DNA of 64,000 bases from Lysobacter capsici (GCF_018732085.1 NZ_CP076103.1:3410001-3474000), one strand, 5' to 3'; positions 7,469 to 16,610 are shown, numbered from the stretch's first letter. The notes: generated by a model from the sequence alone, not told the origin. Made by a program: numbers and translations.

Positions 7469-8767
7469 CTACGTGCCGATGACCTTGCCGGGCTTGGGCT
7501 CTTGCGAGGCCTGAGCCTGTTGCGGCGCGTCCTGCTTGGCCTGGAAGGTCGACTGTTCGATCGGCTGGCTCGCCGCCTGCGCCGTATTGGCGTGGACACG
7601 AAGATGGCCGGGATCGTTCAAGGCGCCCTGTACCGCGAACAAGCCGGTGCCGTTGGCGGTCGGGACCACGTGATCGATCTTGCTCAGACCGCTCACCTTG
7701 GCCTCGTACGTCAACGTGCCCGCGGCACGCTCGAGGTCTTCGCGATTCTTGAACGCCTGCGGGCCGAGTTTCTCCAGCCCTTCGACCGCGCCCTTGAACA
7801 TGCCGTGATCCGGGTGCGCCGGGTTCGACAACAGCGGCGTGCGCTCGGCCTGCTTCAACGCATCGAGCGTCTTCGGGCCGGCGATGCCGTCTTCCTTCAA
7901 GCCATGGGCCTTCTGGAACGCCTGCACCGCTTCCTTGGTGCGATCGCCAAAATCGGCGTCCGCGCTCAACGCACGTCCGTGCGCATCACGGTAGCCGAGC
8001 TTGTTGAGGCCTTCCTGCAGCGCGCGCACGTCCTGTCCGCGTTCGCCATGCTTGATCACGCCGTCGGCGGCCGCGTTGCTGCGGGCCGGCGTGGGTTTGG
8101 CGTCGTCCGGGGCCTGGTTGAGGCTCTTCGGATCGCGCGTCATGTACTGGTTCAGACCATCGCGGTTGCGCGTGATGTCGTGCAGATAGTCGTAATTGCT
8201 GGTGCCGTTGGCGTCGCGGATCGCGCGGCCGCCGGTGACGGCCGCCTTGGCGCCGCCGTAGCCGGCGATGTGGCGCGCCTTGAGGAAACCGGCCACGGTT
8301 TCGGCCTTGTCGTCCTCATGCAGCACGCCGTCCTTGATCGCCTGGCGATAGGACTTGTCGCTGTTGATCTTGAAGGCCTTGTCCTGCAGATCGCCGGAGG
8401 CCTTGTACTTGTCCAGGCTCAGGCCGTCTTTCCAGTTGTGGGAATCCTGGAGAAAACGCGACATGCCGCCGCTGCTCGCCCACTTCCACTCCGCCCCGCG
8501 CACTTTCTCGGGGTCGAAGCCGTCGTGTTTCATCGCAGCGTCGAGCTTGTGCTTGTCGACATAGCCGGCATCGGACAGCCAACCGGCTCCCGCCTGGTAG
8601 CGTCCTACATAGCCTTGCTTGTTGGTGATGGCCAGATCACCGCCGTTGCTCTCGGTCATAACCGTGGAAGCAACCAATCGTCGGGTCATCGCGGCATCCA
8701 AGCCGGCGATATTGCCCTGGTCGTACTCGTTGGCAGTGGCCACTGCCTTCTCTCGTCGATCAGCCAT
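7469..8767 (-). CDS. Putative T4SS effector: lysozyme-like muramidase + PG-binding + XVIPCD
   Basis: 432 aa. Residues about 25-215 resemble phage-type lysozyme-like domains: VMTESNGGDLAI, with E39 as likely acid, then GYVGRYQAGAGWLSDAGYVD and a trailing helical region. Residues 234-305 are PG_binding_1 and 312-411 XVIPCD (AHPDHGMF, GLSKIDHVVPTA, LFAVQGALNDP, SQPIEQST). From residue 234 on it is closely similar to the M23 effector, while the N-terminus is unrelated. The expected activity is cleavage of the glycan backbone in a recipient cell. The upstream lipoprotein gene ends 78 bp before its start. The 277 bp between this gene and 7191 hold no gene. Confidence 0.9.
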   Translation of the reverse strand: MADRREKAVATANEYDQGNIAGLDAAMTRRLVASTVMTESNGGDLAITNKQGYVGRYQAGAGWLSDAGYVDKHKLDAAMKHDGFDPEKVRGAEWKWASSGGMSRFLQDSHNWKDGLSLDKYKASGDLQDKAFKINSDKSYRQAIKDGVLHEDDKAETVAGFLKARHIAGYGGAKAAVTGGRAIRDANGTSNYDYLHDITRNRDGLNQYMTRDPKSLNQAPDDAKPTPARSNAAADGVIKHGERGQDVRALQEGLNKLGYRDAHGRALSADADFGDRTKEAVQAFQKAHGLKEDGIAGPKTLDALKQAERTPLLSNPAHPDHGMFKGAVEGLEKLGPQAFKNREDLERAAGTLTYEAKVSGLSKIDHVVPTANGTGLFAVQGALNDPGHLRVHANTAQAASQPIEQSTFQAKQDAPQQAQASQEPKPGKVIGT

Positions 8768-8845
8768 GACGCTGTCCTCTTGGATTGACGAAGTTATTGG
8801 GTTGTGTGGGTCTCCAGGAGACCGCGTGTCGCACCGCTTTGGGTC

Positions 8846-9595
8846 TTATGACTCCTTGCACCGCATCGAGGCGATCTTCTGCGTCGGGCGATTGGGGGTG
8901 AATTCGAAGGTCGTGGTGCCGGGGCCTTGATTGCCACCGTCGTCCACATAGCCTTCAGCATACACGATTTTTGCGTTTGTCAAACCCAGCTTGAAGAACT
9001 GGTTGGCCTGGGTGTTTTCGGCCGTGGTGCCGTAATCGAGCTCGCATTGGCCCGCGATCGGCTCGACCGTGGCGCCCGGCCCGAACTGGCGCTGCAGCAC
9101 CTGCTGGTAGTCCTCGTTGGCGTAGAACTTGACCAAAGTCACGGAACGGACCTGGTCGGCGCTGCCGTTCAAGGTCACCCCGACCTCGCCTTCATTGGCC
9201 TGCTTGGTGCCGGCCTCGGCGCCGAGCTTGCCGTCGGGCACCTCGACCACGCCGAAGCCCGCGAGCAGCAGATTGCCGCTGCGATAGCGCGCGTTGTCGG
9301 GCGAATTGGAATCGGGATTGTCCTGCGGCGCGGGATCGCGCCACTGCACGCCGGCGGCGTGATCGAACCTCGACCAGGCCGCACCGTCTTTCGCGAGAAG
9401 TAGATCCAGTACACCTTCCAGCGGACTCATCTGCTGCTTTCCTTGCTGATCTGCGGCTGCCGGAGCGGCGGGAGACGGGGCCGGAGCGGCCGAAGAAGGG
9501 GCCACAGCCGCGTCCGGTGCCTTGTCCGGAGCTTGGCTACAGCCTACCACCAGCGACGTGGCGAGCATCAAGGCGAAATGCGCTGAGTACTTCAT
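8846..9595 (-). CDS. Lipoprotein, putative immunity protein for the muramidase effector
   Basis: 249 aa. MKYSAHFALMLATSLVVG precedes the lipobox Cys; +2 is Ser, which by the enterobacterial rule would send it to the outer membrane. A Pro/Ala-rich linker to about residue 50 leads to a globular domain with a likely disulfide pair (GQCELDYG, MRCKES). GAGGA precedes the ATG. It sits just upstream of the muramidase effector on the same strand, the order seen for the M23 effector. The family is not recognised; the immunity role is inferred from context. Confidence 0.85.
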   Translation of the reverse strand: MKYSAHFALMLATSLVVGCSQAPDKAPDAAVAPSSAAPAPSPAAPAAADQQGKQQMSPLEGVLDLLLAKDGAAWSRFDHAAGVQWRDPAPQDNPDSNSPDNARYRSGNLLLAGFGVVEVPDGKLGAEAGTKQANEGEVGVTLNGSADQVRSVTLVKFYANEDYQQVLQRQFGPGATVEPIAGQCELDYGTTAENTQANQFFKLGLTNAKIVYAEGYVDDGGNQGPGTTTFEFTPNRPTQKIASMRCKES

Positions 9596-9956
9596 GGGGT
9601 CCTCGTGTGCGGATCGAACTGCGTTGCTCGTGCCTCAATAGCATAGACGGACGCGGTGGCGCTGGGTGAGGCCGACCGATTGGATGGTATGCGCGAGACG
9701 TGAAGATAAATGTCGTTCGCCGTGATCGTCGCACCGATGGTCGTCGCCAACGAGCAGGTTCGGATCGGTCCTCATTTCTTCACATGAATTGCAAGAAGCA
9801 CTCGGCAACCGGTGTTGTTCCCTTTCGGACTCCCGCTGCGATGGGCTCTCAAGCTTGGGAGGACATCGCTTAAGCGTGGGCGGCCGTCCAGCAGTCAAAC
9901 GATCATCGATCGATACCCAACTACTCCCTATAACGGCCACTCCTACATCGGCCGCC
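9596..9956. other. Intergenic, nothing recognised
   Basis: 361 bp between the last effector-cluster gene and the response regulator. AT content is slightly raised near 9700-9800, consistent with the promoter of the lipoprotein/effector unit read leftward. No repeat, RNA or coding signal was found. Confidence 0.5.
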
Positions 9957-10502
9957 CTACCCCGGCCGCTCCCGCACCGGCCGCTTGGCCAAGCGCCGCT
10001 GCAAGGTGCGCCGGTCCACGCCGAGCACCCGCGCCGCCGCCGAGACGTTGCCGCCGCATTCGGCCAGCACGCGCTGCATGTGCTCCCAACCTTGCCGGCG
10101 CAGCGATGGCGGATCGCTCGGCGGCTCCGGCGGCGGCGTTTCCGGCGCGGATTCGAAGGCCTGCGTGAGCGCATCGATGTCGAACGGCTTGGGCAGATAG
10201 TTCCAGGCGCCTCGACGCATCGCATCGACCGCGGTGGCGATGCTCGCGTAACCGGTCGCGAGCACGATCCGCGCCCGCGGACGGCGCGCGAGCAGATCGC
10301 GGATCAGCAGCAGGCCGTTGTCGGCGCCGAGCTTGAGGTCCAGCACGATGCCCTCGGCGTCGAACTCCTCCAGCGCAGCCAGGGCGCTGGCCGCGTCGTG
10401 ACGCGCCTGCACGGTGATGCCGCGCCGCTGCAACAGCCGCGCCAGCACCTGGCAAAACGCCAGGTCGTCGTCGATCAGCAGCATCGTCCCGGGCAGGCTC
10501 AT
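9957..10502 (-). CDS. Response regulator, RegA/PrrA (ActR) family
   Basis: 181 aa. The N-terminal receiver domain contains LLIDDDLAFCQV and phospho-acceptor D55 in GIVLDLKLGADNG. After a short Pro-rich linker (PPPEPPSDPP) comes a C-terminal Fis-type helix-turn-helix (GNVSAAARVLGVDRRTLQRR, then LAKRPVRER). This receiver-linker-Fis layout, without a sigma54 ATPase domain, is the RegA/PrrA/ActR type that controls redox-responsive genes. The ATG overlaps the stop of the kinase gene (ATGA), so the two are translationally coupled. Targets here are unknown. Confidence 0.92.
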   Translation of the reverse strand: MSLPGTMLLIDDDLAFCQVLARLLQRRGITVQARHDAASALAALEEFDAEGIVLDLKLGADNGLLLIRDLLARRPRARIVLATGYASIATAVDAMRRGAWNYLPKPFDIDALTQAFESAPETPPPEPPSDPPSLRRQGWEHMQRVLAECGGNVSAAARVLGVDRRTLQRRLAKRPVRERPG

Positions 10503-11707
10503 GCCGGCGTCTCCACCAGCGGCAAGTCGACCTGGGTGACGCAGCCGCCGCCCTCGCGTTCGACCTGGCGCACCCGGCCGCGGCTGCGTTCGATGCTGGC
10601 CTTGGAAATCATCAGGCCGATGCCGAGCCCCGGCCCCTGGCTGTCGCGCCGTGGCAGCGCGGTGATGCGCGCCGGGCCCGCGCCGCGGTCGAGAATCGAC
10701 ACGATCAGCCAACCGTCGCGGACTTCGGTCGCGACCTCGACCGGTTCGTCGTGGCCGCGTCCGGCATTGGCGTCGGCGGCGTTGTTGATCAGATTGATCA
10801 GCGCCTGCGGCAACGCGGCGTCGACGCGGACCGCGCGATCGGCCGCGCCCGGGGTGAAGATCGCGCTGGCGTTAGGCCGCAACAGGCGCCAGCGGTCCAC
10901 GCAGGCATGCACGAAGCTGTCGGCGGCTTCTACCGTGGACTCGCCGGCCGCGCCGCGGCGCGCCATGTCGGCCAGGGCACGCACGTGATCGCGGCAATGG
11001 CTCAGTTGCGAACGCAGCAGTTCGATGTCTTCGCGCGACGGGGTTTGTTCGCTGCCGATCCAGTCGTCGACCAGCAGGCTCATCGTCGCCAGCGGCGTGT
11101 TGAGTTCGTGCGCGGTGCCGGCCGCGAGCGAACCGAGCGCCGACAGCGATTCGTCGCGGATCGCGCGTTCGCGCGCTTCCGACAGGCGCCTGCGCTGATC
11201 GCGCACGATGGTCATGAACCGGCTCAGCACCACCACCATGATTCCGGCCGAGAGCAGGAAATTGACCCACATGCCGGTCACGTGCAGCTGGAAATCGCCG
11301 CCGTGGACGTGCGGCAACGGGATGTGGTGACGCAGCAGCCAGGTGTAGAGCGCCGCGGTCAACACGGTCAGGCCGAGCATCGGCGCGATCTCCAGGCCGA
11401 TCGCCGCGACCGCCACCGGCAGCAGGTACAGCGACACGAACGGGTTGGCCGGTCCGCCGGAGTAATACAGCAACGCGGTCAGCGCGAGCAGGTCGACCAG
11501 CAGTTGCAGGACCAGCGTGCGGGTGCCGGCGTCGCGGTGGCGCAGCCACCACAGATGGCTGGCGAGGTTGAACACCAGCAGCGCGCCCGAGATCGCCAGC
11601 AACGGCCGCGCCGGCACCGGCAGGTTCAGCCGCTCCAGGACGAATACGACCGTGAGCATCTGCCCGGCCACCAACAGGTATCGCAGGTAGATCAGCAGTT
11701 GCAGCAC
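10499..11707 (-). CDS. Sensor histidine kinase, RegB/PrrB family
   Basis: 402 aa with a GTG start. About six N-terminal membrane segments fill residues 1-165, including the GGxxNPF signature (GGPANPF, residues 84-90) associated with quinone sensing in RegB. H200 in the H-box GTAHELNTPLATM is the phosphorylated residue. Cys238 in LSHCRDH corresponds in position to the redox-active cysteine of RegB. The HATPase region includes NLINNAADA and GPGLGIGLMI. It is paired with the overlapping regulator gene. The combination of heptapeptide and cysteine supports a membrane redox/quinone sensor rather than a generic kinase. Confidence 0.9.
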   Translation of the reverse strand: MLQLLIYLRYLLVAGQMLTVVFVLERLNLPVPARPLLAISGALLVFNLASHLWWLRHRDAGTRTLVLQLLVDLLALTALLYYSGGPANPFVSLYLLPVAVAAIGLEIAPMLGLTVLTAALYTWLLRHHIPLPHVHGGDFQLHVTGMWVNFLLSAGIMVVVLSRFMTIVRDQRRRLSEARERAIRDESLSALGSLAAGTAHELNTPLATMSLLVDDWIGSEQTPSREDIELLRSQLSHCRDHVRALADMARRGAAGESTVEAADSFVHACVDRWRLLRPNASAIFTPGAADRAVRVDAALPQALINLINNAADANAGRGHDEPVEVATEVRDGWLIVSILDRGAGPARITALPRRDSQGPGLGIGLMISKASIERSRGRVRQVEREGGGCVTQVDLPLVETPA

Positions 11708-11876
11708 GGGGTGGTCCGTCGGGCGTGAGGGCGGGATTATCGCACCCGCGCCGCATCTGGCCCGCCATTGTTGCGATGGCGATCACGCCGGCCTGCGACA
11801 TTCGGACGCAGCCGCGGTTTTCGCGGCGGTATTCTCGTTCGGCCAGGGCCGTCTGGCGATCACAGGATCGGATCTC

Positions 11877-12314
11877 ATGAAATCGAAGCTCATGAAAACA
11901 ACGCGATGGACGCTCTTGAATACCTTGACCTGCGCCGCGCTCGCCCTCGCTGCATTGGGCACCAGCGCGCCCGCGCCGGCGCAACCCAATCCCACCGGCA
12001 CGGTGCTGCACTGCTACGTCAGCCCGAACGATCAGCCGATGCCGCCGGGCAATATCGGCCGCTGCACCTCGTTCTATCCCAGCCCGCAGGGCTATGTCGC
12101 CGAATTCGAAATCCGCAATCTTCCTGCCGGCAGCTACAGCTTCGTATGGACCTCCGACCTGGGCGTGGTGCTGCCCTGCTCCACCGCGTACTGCAGCCAG
12201 CGCTATCGCGGCGACATGGCGGTGTTCGACTTCGTCACCGTGACCTATACCGATCTGGCTACCGGCGTGGCGAAGAGTGTCAGTCGAAGCGTCAGGATCG
12301 GCGGGCCGTTGTAG
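11877..12314 (+). CDS. Small secreted protein, copy 1 of a tandem pair
   Basis: 145 aa. A signal peptide spans about residues 1-35 (MKSKLMKTTRWTLLNTLTCA, then ALALAALGTSAPAPAQ). The mature part of about 110 aa has four cysteines (LHCYVSPND, GRCTSFYP, LPCSTAYCSQ) likely forming two disulfides. The fold looks all-beta; no family is recognised. A second ATG six codons in is also possible. It is about 65% identical by eye to the protein at 12684-13127, and about 40 bp of leader before the start are also duplicated. It may be an exported or surface protein. Confidence 0.85.
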   Translation: MKSKLMKTTRWTLLNTLTCAALALAALGTSAPAPAQPNPTGTVLHCYVSPNDQPMPPGNIGRCTSFYPSPQGYVAEFEIRNLPAGSYSFVWTSDLGVVLPCSTAYCSQRYRGDMAVFDFVTVTYTDLATGVAKSVSRSVRIGGPL

Positions 12315-12334
12315 GGATTTTGGATTTTGGATTT

Positions 12335-12362
12335 GGGAATCGGGAATCGGGAATCGGGAATC
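12335..12362. repeat. GGGAATC heptamer array, four units
   Basis: Four perfect tandem GGGAATC units just downstream of the first secreted-protein gene. The same heptamer forms longer arrays at 39915 and 58131. Confidence 0.9.
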
Positions 12363-12431
12363 GGTTGAAGCGTGACGTTGCGGCTCCGGTACCGCGCCAT
12401 TCCTGCATGGCCCACCCGGCCTTTTGTGGCT

Positions 12432-12459
12432 AAAAAAAGCGGGCTCAGGCCCGCTTTTT
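12432..12459 (+). terminator. Rho-independent terminator
   Basis: AAAAAAAGCGGGC then a short loop then GCCCGCTTTTT. The stem is GC-rich with flanking A and T runs, so it can work in either direction. It closes the 11877-12314 gene. Confidence 0.9.
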
Positions 12460-12683
12460 CTTGGCGCGAATGACGTTCGCCTTGCGACATCGCCATCGAT
12501 CTAACCGCGGCGATCGGCTATTCATGCGCATATCTTCGCGGCACGGCATCGCAGGGCACGATCGGTTCCACTGCGTTCTTCGCAATCGTGGCGCCTGTCA
12601 CCCCGACAGTTCGCGTGCCACGCGACAGCCCGGCGTTATCCTCGCCCGGCCAGGTTCCTCTGGCGATCACAGGATTGGATCTC

Positions 12684-13127
12684 ATGAAATCGAAGCTCAT
12701 GAAAACAAACGGATGGACGCTCATGAACACGCTGTTGTGCGGCGCGCTCGCCCTCGCCGCGGTCGGCTCCAGCGCCATCGCTCCCGCGTCGGCGCAATCG
12801 TTCCCGAGCGGGCCGGTATTGCACTGCTACATCAGTCCGAACGATCAACCGATGCCGCCGGGCAACCTCGGTCGCTGCGCATCGTTCTCGCCCGGCCACA
12901 GCAGCTACCGCGCCGACTTCGAAATCCGCAATCTGCCGGCCGGCAGCTACACCTATGCGTGGACTACCGAGATGGGCATGGTGCTGCCCTGCACCACCTC
13001 GCGCTGCAGCGTGACCTACCGCGGCAACATGTCGGTCTCCGACATCGTCAACGTGACCTACACCAACCAGGCCACGGGCGTGGCCAACACGCTCAGCCGC
13101 AGCGTGCAGATCAACGGGCCGCTGTAA
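12684..13127 (+). CDS. Small secreted protein, copy 2 of a tandem pair
   Basis: 147 aa. The signal peptide covers residues 1-36 (MKSKLMKTNGWTLMNTLLCG, then ALALAAVGSSAIAPASAQ). The mature domain keeps the four cysteines and the motifs LHCYISPNDQPMPPGN, FEIRNLPAGSY and VNVTYTNQATGVA of its neighbour. The start is chosen because MKSKLMKT and the preceding GATCACAGGATTGGATCTC match the first copy; an upstream in-frame ATG at 12588 falls outside the shared region. It has its own terminator. Function unknown. Confidence 0.87.
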   Translation: MKSKLMKTNGWTLMNTLLCGALALAAVGSSAIAPASAQSFPSGPVLHCYISPNDQPMPPGNLGRCASFSPGHSSYRADFEIRNLPAGSYTYAWTTEMGMVLPCTTSRCSVTYRGNMSVSDIVNVTYTNQATGVANTLSRSVQINGPL

Positions 13128-13149
13128 CCCGTAACGGCGCTCCCAACGG

Positions 13150-13181
13150 AAAAAAGCGGGCCTACCGCACCCGCTTTTTTT
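13150..13181 (+). terminator. Rho-independent terminator
   Basis: AAAAAAGCGGG, a 9-nt loop, then CCCGCTTTTTTT, 22 bp after the stop of the second secreted-protein gene. Confidence 0.88.
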
Positions 13182-13219
13182 CATGTATCGCACAAAGCGA
13201 AAAACAAAAAACAAAAACT

Positions 13220-13243
13220 CCCTCTCCCGCTTGCGGGAGAGGG
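13220..13243. repeat. Extragenic palindrome
   Basis: CCCTCTCCCGC-TT-GCGGGAGAGGG is a perfect 11-bp stem, followed by CTGGGGTGAGGG. This is the form of a dispersed repeat common between genes in Xanthomonadaceae. It lies between the second secreted-protein gene and the TonB receptor gene, which converge on it. Confidence 0.75.
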
Positions 13244-13357
13244 CTGGGGTGAGGGCCGCACAAAGCCACGCACCTGCGCAAACCTCGCAGCGCCCCATGG
13301 GACATCGCCCGGACTAAGAACCGGCGCGACCAACACCACGCCGACCCACCTCATCCG

Positions 13358-16132
13358 TCAATTGAACTTGTAATTCGCCTCCAGCCAGAACTGACGCCCA
13401 TACGGATCGTAATTACCGACCGGATAGAACGGCCAACCACCGCCGCTGCGATCGGCCGGCGGCCGCGAATCGCGCAGGTTGTTGACGATCAACGACACAC
13501 TGGCCTGATCGCTCAGGCGATACGACACGCTGCCGTTGTAACGGGTGTACGGCGCGATGCGGCCACTGCCGTCGCCGTTGGGCAGGCTGCCGTAACGCAG
13601 CGCGGTGAGGTTGCTGTTCCAGCGGCCGATGTTCCAGCCCAGGCTCGCGTTGACCTTGCTGCGCCAGTCGGTGTAATCGAGCGAATTGCGCACGTCGATC
13701 TTGGGATCGTCGGAGAATTGCTGATAGTCGTGCTTGAGCACCAGGGTGTAACCCACCCGCGTGTTGAAATCGCCGAACCGGCCGGCGCTCCAGCGGAAAT
13801 TGCTCTTCAGGTCGATGCCGTCGGTGCGCTCGGCAGCGGCGTTGATCGCGTTGATCAGCACCCGGCGCACCTGGTCGGGCTGCACCGGCGCATCGGGCGG
13901 GTTGCGGATCACCCGGCTCAGCACGTCGCGGCAGTTCGGCGAATTGATGTCGCGCGGCTCGCCGCCGATGGTCTGGCCCAGGCGGCAATCGGCTTCCTCG
14001 CGCAGGATGCGGCTGCTGCTCAGATTGGTGACCTGATCGTCCAGGCGGATGCTGTAGTAATCCACGGACACATCGAAACGATCCGACGGCGACCAGACGA
14101 TGCCGAAGCCGTAGGACTTGCCGTTTTCCGGCTTGAGGTCGGGATTGCCGGTGCTGGTGTAATCGATCGCCAGGCCCGAGTAGTCGCAATCGTCGAAGTC
14201 CTGGCCGGCGGTGCGGCAGCGCCAGTAATCGGTCATGCCGGGGTTATAGCCGCGGGTTTCGGCGGCGAAGATGTAATTCATGTCCGGCGCGCGGAAACTG
14301 GTCGCGGTGGTCGCGCGCAGCAGCAGGCTTTCGATCGGGCGGAATTCCAGGCCGACGTTCCAGGTCGCCTTGCCCGACTTGCGGCCGGCGAAACGGAAAT
14401 CGTCGTAGCGCACGGCGGCCGACGCGGTCAGTTTGCTGAAGATCGGCACGCTGATTTCCGCGCCGATCGCGTAGCGATCGCGTTCGCCCGAGGCGCTCAC
14501 GCCCGCGGTGGTGTTCCAGAACGTGCCGTCGCCCAGGCGCGGATCGGGCAAGTTGCGATAGCCCTGGTTGCCGGCCTCGATCACCCCGGCGAAACCGACC
14601 GGACCGGCCGGCAGGTCGAACAAGTTGCCGTTGACGGTGAAGCTCAGGTTCTGGATCCACGCGGCGTTGTCGCTTTCGTAGAAACCGGTCAGGCGCTGGT
14701 AGTCGGCCGGGGTCAGCGGCGTGTACAGGCGCGCCGGATCGGGGTTGTAGATGCCGATGCCGGCCGAGGTCGTGCCCAGGCGCGGGCCGAGGTAGAACTC
14801 GTTGATGCCCGACAGGAACTGGCGGCGCTTGGTCAGGTTCTGATAGCGGCCGCGGTTGTAGGCCAGTTCGTAATCCCAATCGGATTCGCCCAAACCGCCG
14901 CGCACGCCGGCGCTGAACGACCACGAGCGCTCCAGGAAGCGGTTGTTGTTGGCGTGGGCCGAACCGATTTCCTCCGGCGCGATGCGGCGGTACCAGATCT
15001 CGTTGAGGCCGGTGGCCTGGTTGAGGAAATAGTTGTTGTCCGAGGTCCAGCTCGGCGCGCGGGTGTTGTTCTCGATGCTGGAAATGCCCAGTTGCAGATC
15101 GGCGAACACCTCGGTGCGATCGGACACGTGCCAGGTCAGCGAGCCGTAGGCGTCGGCGTTCTTCTTCTGCGTCTGCACCGTCCAGAATGCCGGCGAGGCT
15201 TCGTTGCTGCCGCAGTACCAGCCCTGGCGCGGGTTGTTCACGCGCTCGGTGGAGCCGTGATACAGCCCGCCGAGGTTGGCGCAGTTCGCGCCCGGATCGA
15301 TGAAGCCGTTGGTGCGCGCGTTGCGGCGGAAACCGACCTGGGTCGGCGGCAGCGGATCGCCGGCCGGCTTGTCGAGCAGCGAATCCATGAAGTCGCGTTG
15401 ATCGCCCCAGATCGCTTCGCGATGCGACAGCTCGATGCCGTACACCGCATCGATGCGATCGTTGGAATAACCGCTGACCACTTGCAGGCGCTGGTTCTGG
15501 CCGCCGCCGGCCTCGGTGCCGCCGACGCGCAGATTGATGTCGGTGCCGTCGAACTTGTCCTGCAGGATGATGTTGACCACGCCGGCCACCGCATCGGAGC
15601 CGTACACCGCCGAGGCGCCGCCGGCCAGCACTTCGATACGCTTGATCAAGGCGCTGGGGATGTTCGCCAGGTTGACCACGTTGACCGAGCCTTCGTAGGC
15701 CAGCGGGTAATCGGCCAGGCGCCGGCCGTTGACCAGCACGAGGGTGTGATTGGGGCCGAATCCGCGCAGATTGATGGTATTGGCCGCGGGCGTGAAGGTG
15801 TTGCCGAAGTCTTCGCCCTGCACCGAGCCGGTGTTCTGGGTCAACGCGCTGATCGCGTCGAACGCGCTGCGATAACCCTGCGCATCGATGTCCTGCTTGG
15901 TGATCACGGTGACCGGCGACGGCCCTTCCAACGTCGCGCGCGGGATGCGCGAACCGGTCACCACGACCTGATCGAGCAAGGTCGCCGGCTGGCCGTTGTC
16001 CGACGCGGCCTGGGTGGGCGTGCGCTCTTTGGCCGTCTGCGCCTGAGCGACGGCGGAAGCGAAAAAGGCCGGCAGGGCCAATGCGACGAAGACGGTCAGC
16101 GGACGGCGTCGCAGCCGTGAAATGGCATGCAT
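13358..16132 (-). CDS. TonB-dependent outer-membrane receptor
   Basis: 924 aa. The signal peptide ends near AVAQAQ (about residue 32). A TonB-box-like LDQVVVTGSRIPRA is followed by the plug (SPVTVITKQDIDAQGYRSAF, RGFGPNHTLVLVNGRRLADY) and a long 22-strand-type barrel ending EANYKFN. The final residue is Asn rather than the usual aromatic Phe, which is one residue earlier. Several Cys pairs lie in predicted loops. The ATG at 16132 has GAAGGA upstream; the open frame extends further but without a start signal. The substrate is not evident. It is divergent from the DUF1800/DUF1501 pair. Confidence 0.92.
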   Translation of the reverse strand: MHAISRLRRRPLTVFVALALPAFFASAVAQAQTAKERTPTQAASDNGQPATLLDQVVVTGSRIPRATLEGPSPVTVITKQDIDAQGYRSAFDAISALTQNTGSVQGEDFGNTFTPAANTINLRGFGPNHTLVLVNGRRLADYPLAYEGSVNVVNLANIPSALIKRIEVLAGGASAVYGSDAVAGVVNIILQDKFDGTDINLRVGGTEAGGGQNQRLQVVSGYSNDRIDAVYGIELSHREAIWGDQRDFMDSLLDKPAGDPLPPTQVGFRRNARTNGFIDPGANCANLGGLYHGSTERVNNPRQGWYCGSNEASPAFWTVQTQKKNADAYGSLTWHVSDRTEVFADLQLGISSIENNTRAPSWTSDNNYFLNQATGLNEIWYRRIAPEEIGSAHANNNRFLERSWSFSAGVRGGLGESDWDYELAYNRGRYQNLTKRRQFLSGINEFYLGPRLGTTSAGIGIYNPDPARLYTPLTPADYQRLTGFYESDNAAWIQNLSFTVNGNLFDLPAGPVGFAGVIEAGNQGYRNLPDPRLGDGTFWNTTAGVSASGERDRYAIGAEISVPIFSKLTASAAVRYDDFRFAGRKSGKATWNVGLEFRPIESLLLRATTATSFRAPDMNYIFAAETRGYNPGMTDYWRCRTAGQDFDDCDYSGLAIDYTSTGNPDLKPENGKSYGFGIVWSPSDRFDVSVDYYSIRLDDQVTNLSSSRILREEADCRLGQTIGGEPRDINSPNCRDVLSRVIRNPPDAPVQPDQVRRVLINAINAAAERTDGIDLKSNFRWSAGRFGDFNTRVGYTLVLKHDYQQFSDDPKIDVRNSLDYTDWRSKVNASLGWNIGRWNSNLTALRYGSLPNGDGSGRIAPYTRYNGSVSYRLSDQASVSLIVNNLRDSRPPADRSGGGWPFYPVGNYDPYGRQFWLEANYKFN

Positions 16133-16610
16133 GGATATTCCTTCGAAAGGGAGAATTCGCGCCGGCGGGTTGTGATCCCCACACCCGCCGTCGCGACGTT
16201 GCACGCATCTTTGTTGCCCCGCAGCAAACGCAGAAATGAAGGCGCGGCATCTGCATATGGCGACGGGGCATTTGTGCTGCGCGTTGCAGTCTGCCGAACA
16301 CGCCGCAGCGGGCCTGTGCGCGCGGACACGAATCGCGGCGCGGACGCGGACGCGATGCGCGCGCCCAAGCCGACACAATCGGCAAACCGACACAGTGCGC
16401 GATTCGACCCGCGCGCACTGCCGGCGTGATCGAGCGCACGCACGACCCGTTATGCGCGACCGCGAAGCTGTTTCACCCGCGCCCATCGCGTTGAGAACAG
16501 TGACGCAGCGCATGCCGATGCGCGGCGATCTGTGACGCAGCCGGGGCTTTGCCGCTTGCGGGCCGGCATAAGCTCGCGCTCCCCGAGCCACCACAACAAA
16601 GGAGTGCGCC
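16133..16610. promoter_or_regulatory. Divergent intergenic region, promoters expected
   Basis: 478 bp between the TonB receptor (leftward) and the DUF1800 gene (rightward). Both must start here, but no -10/-35 pair or operator is clear enough to place. No RNA gene or repeat was found. Confidence 0.4.
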
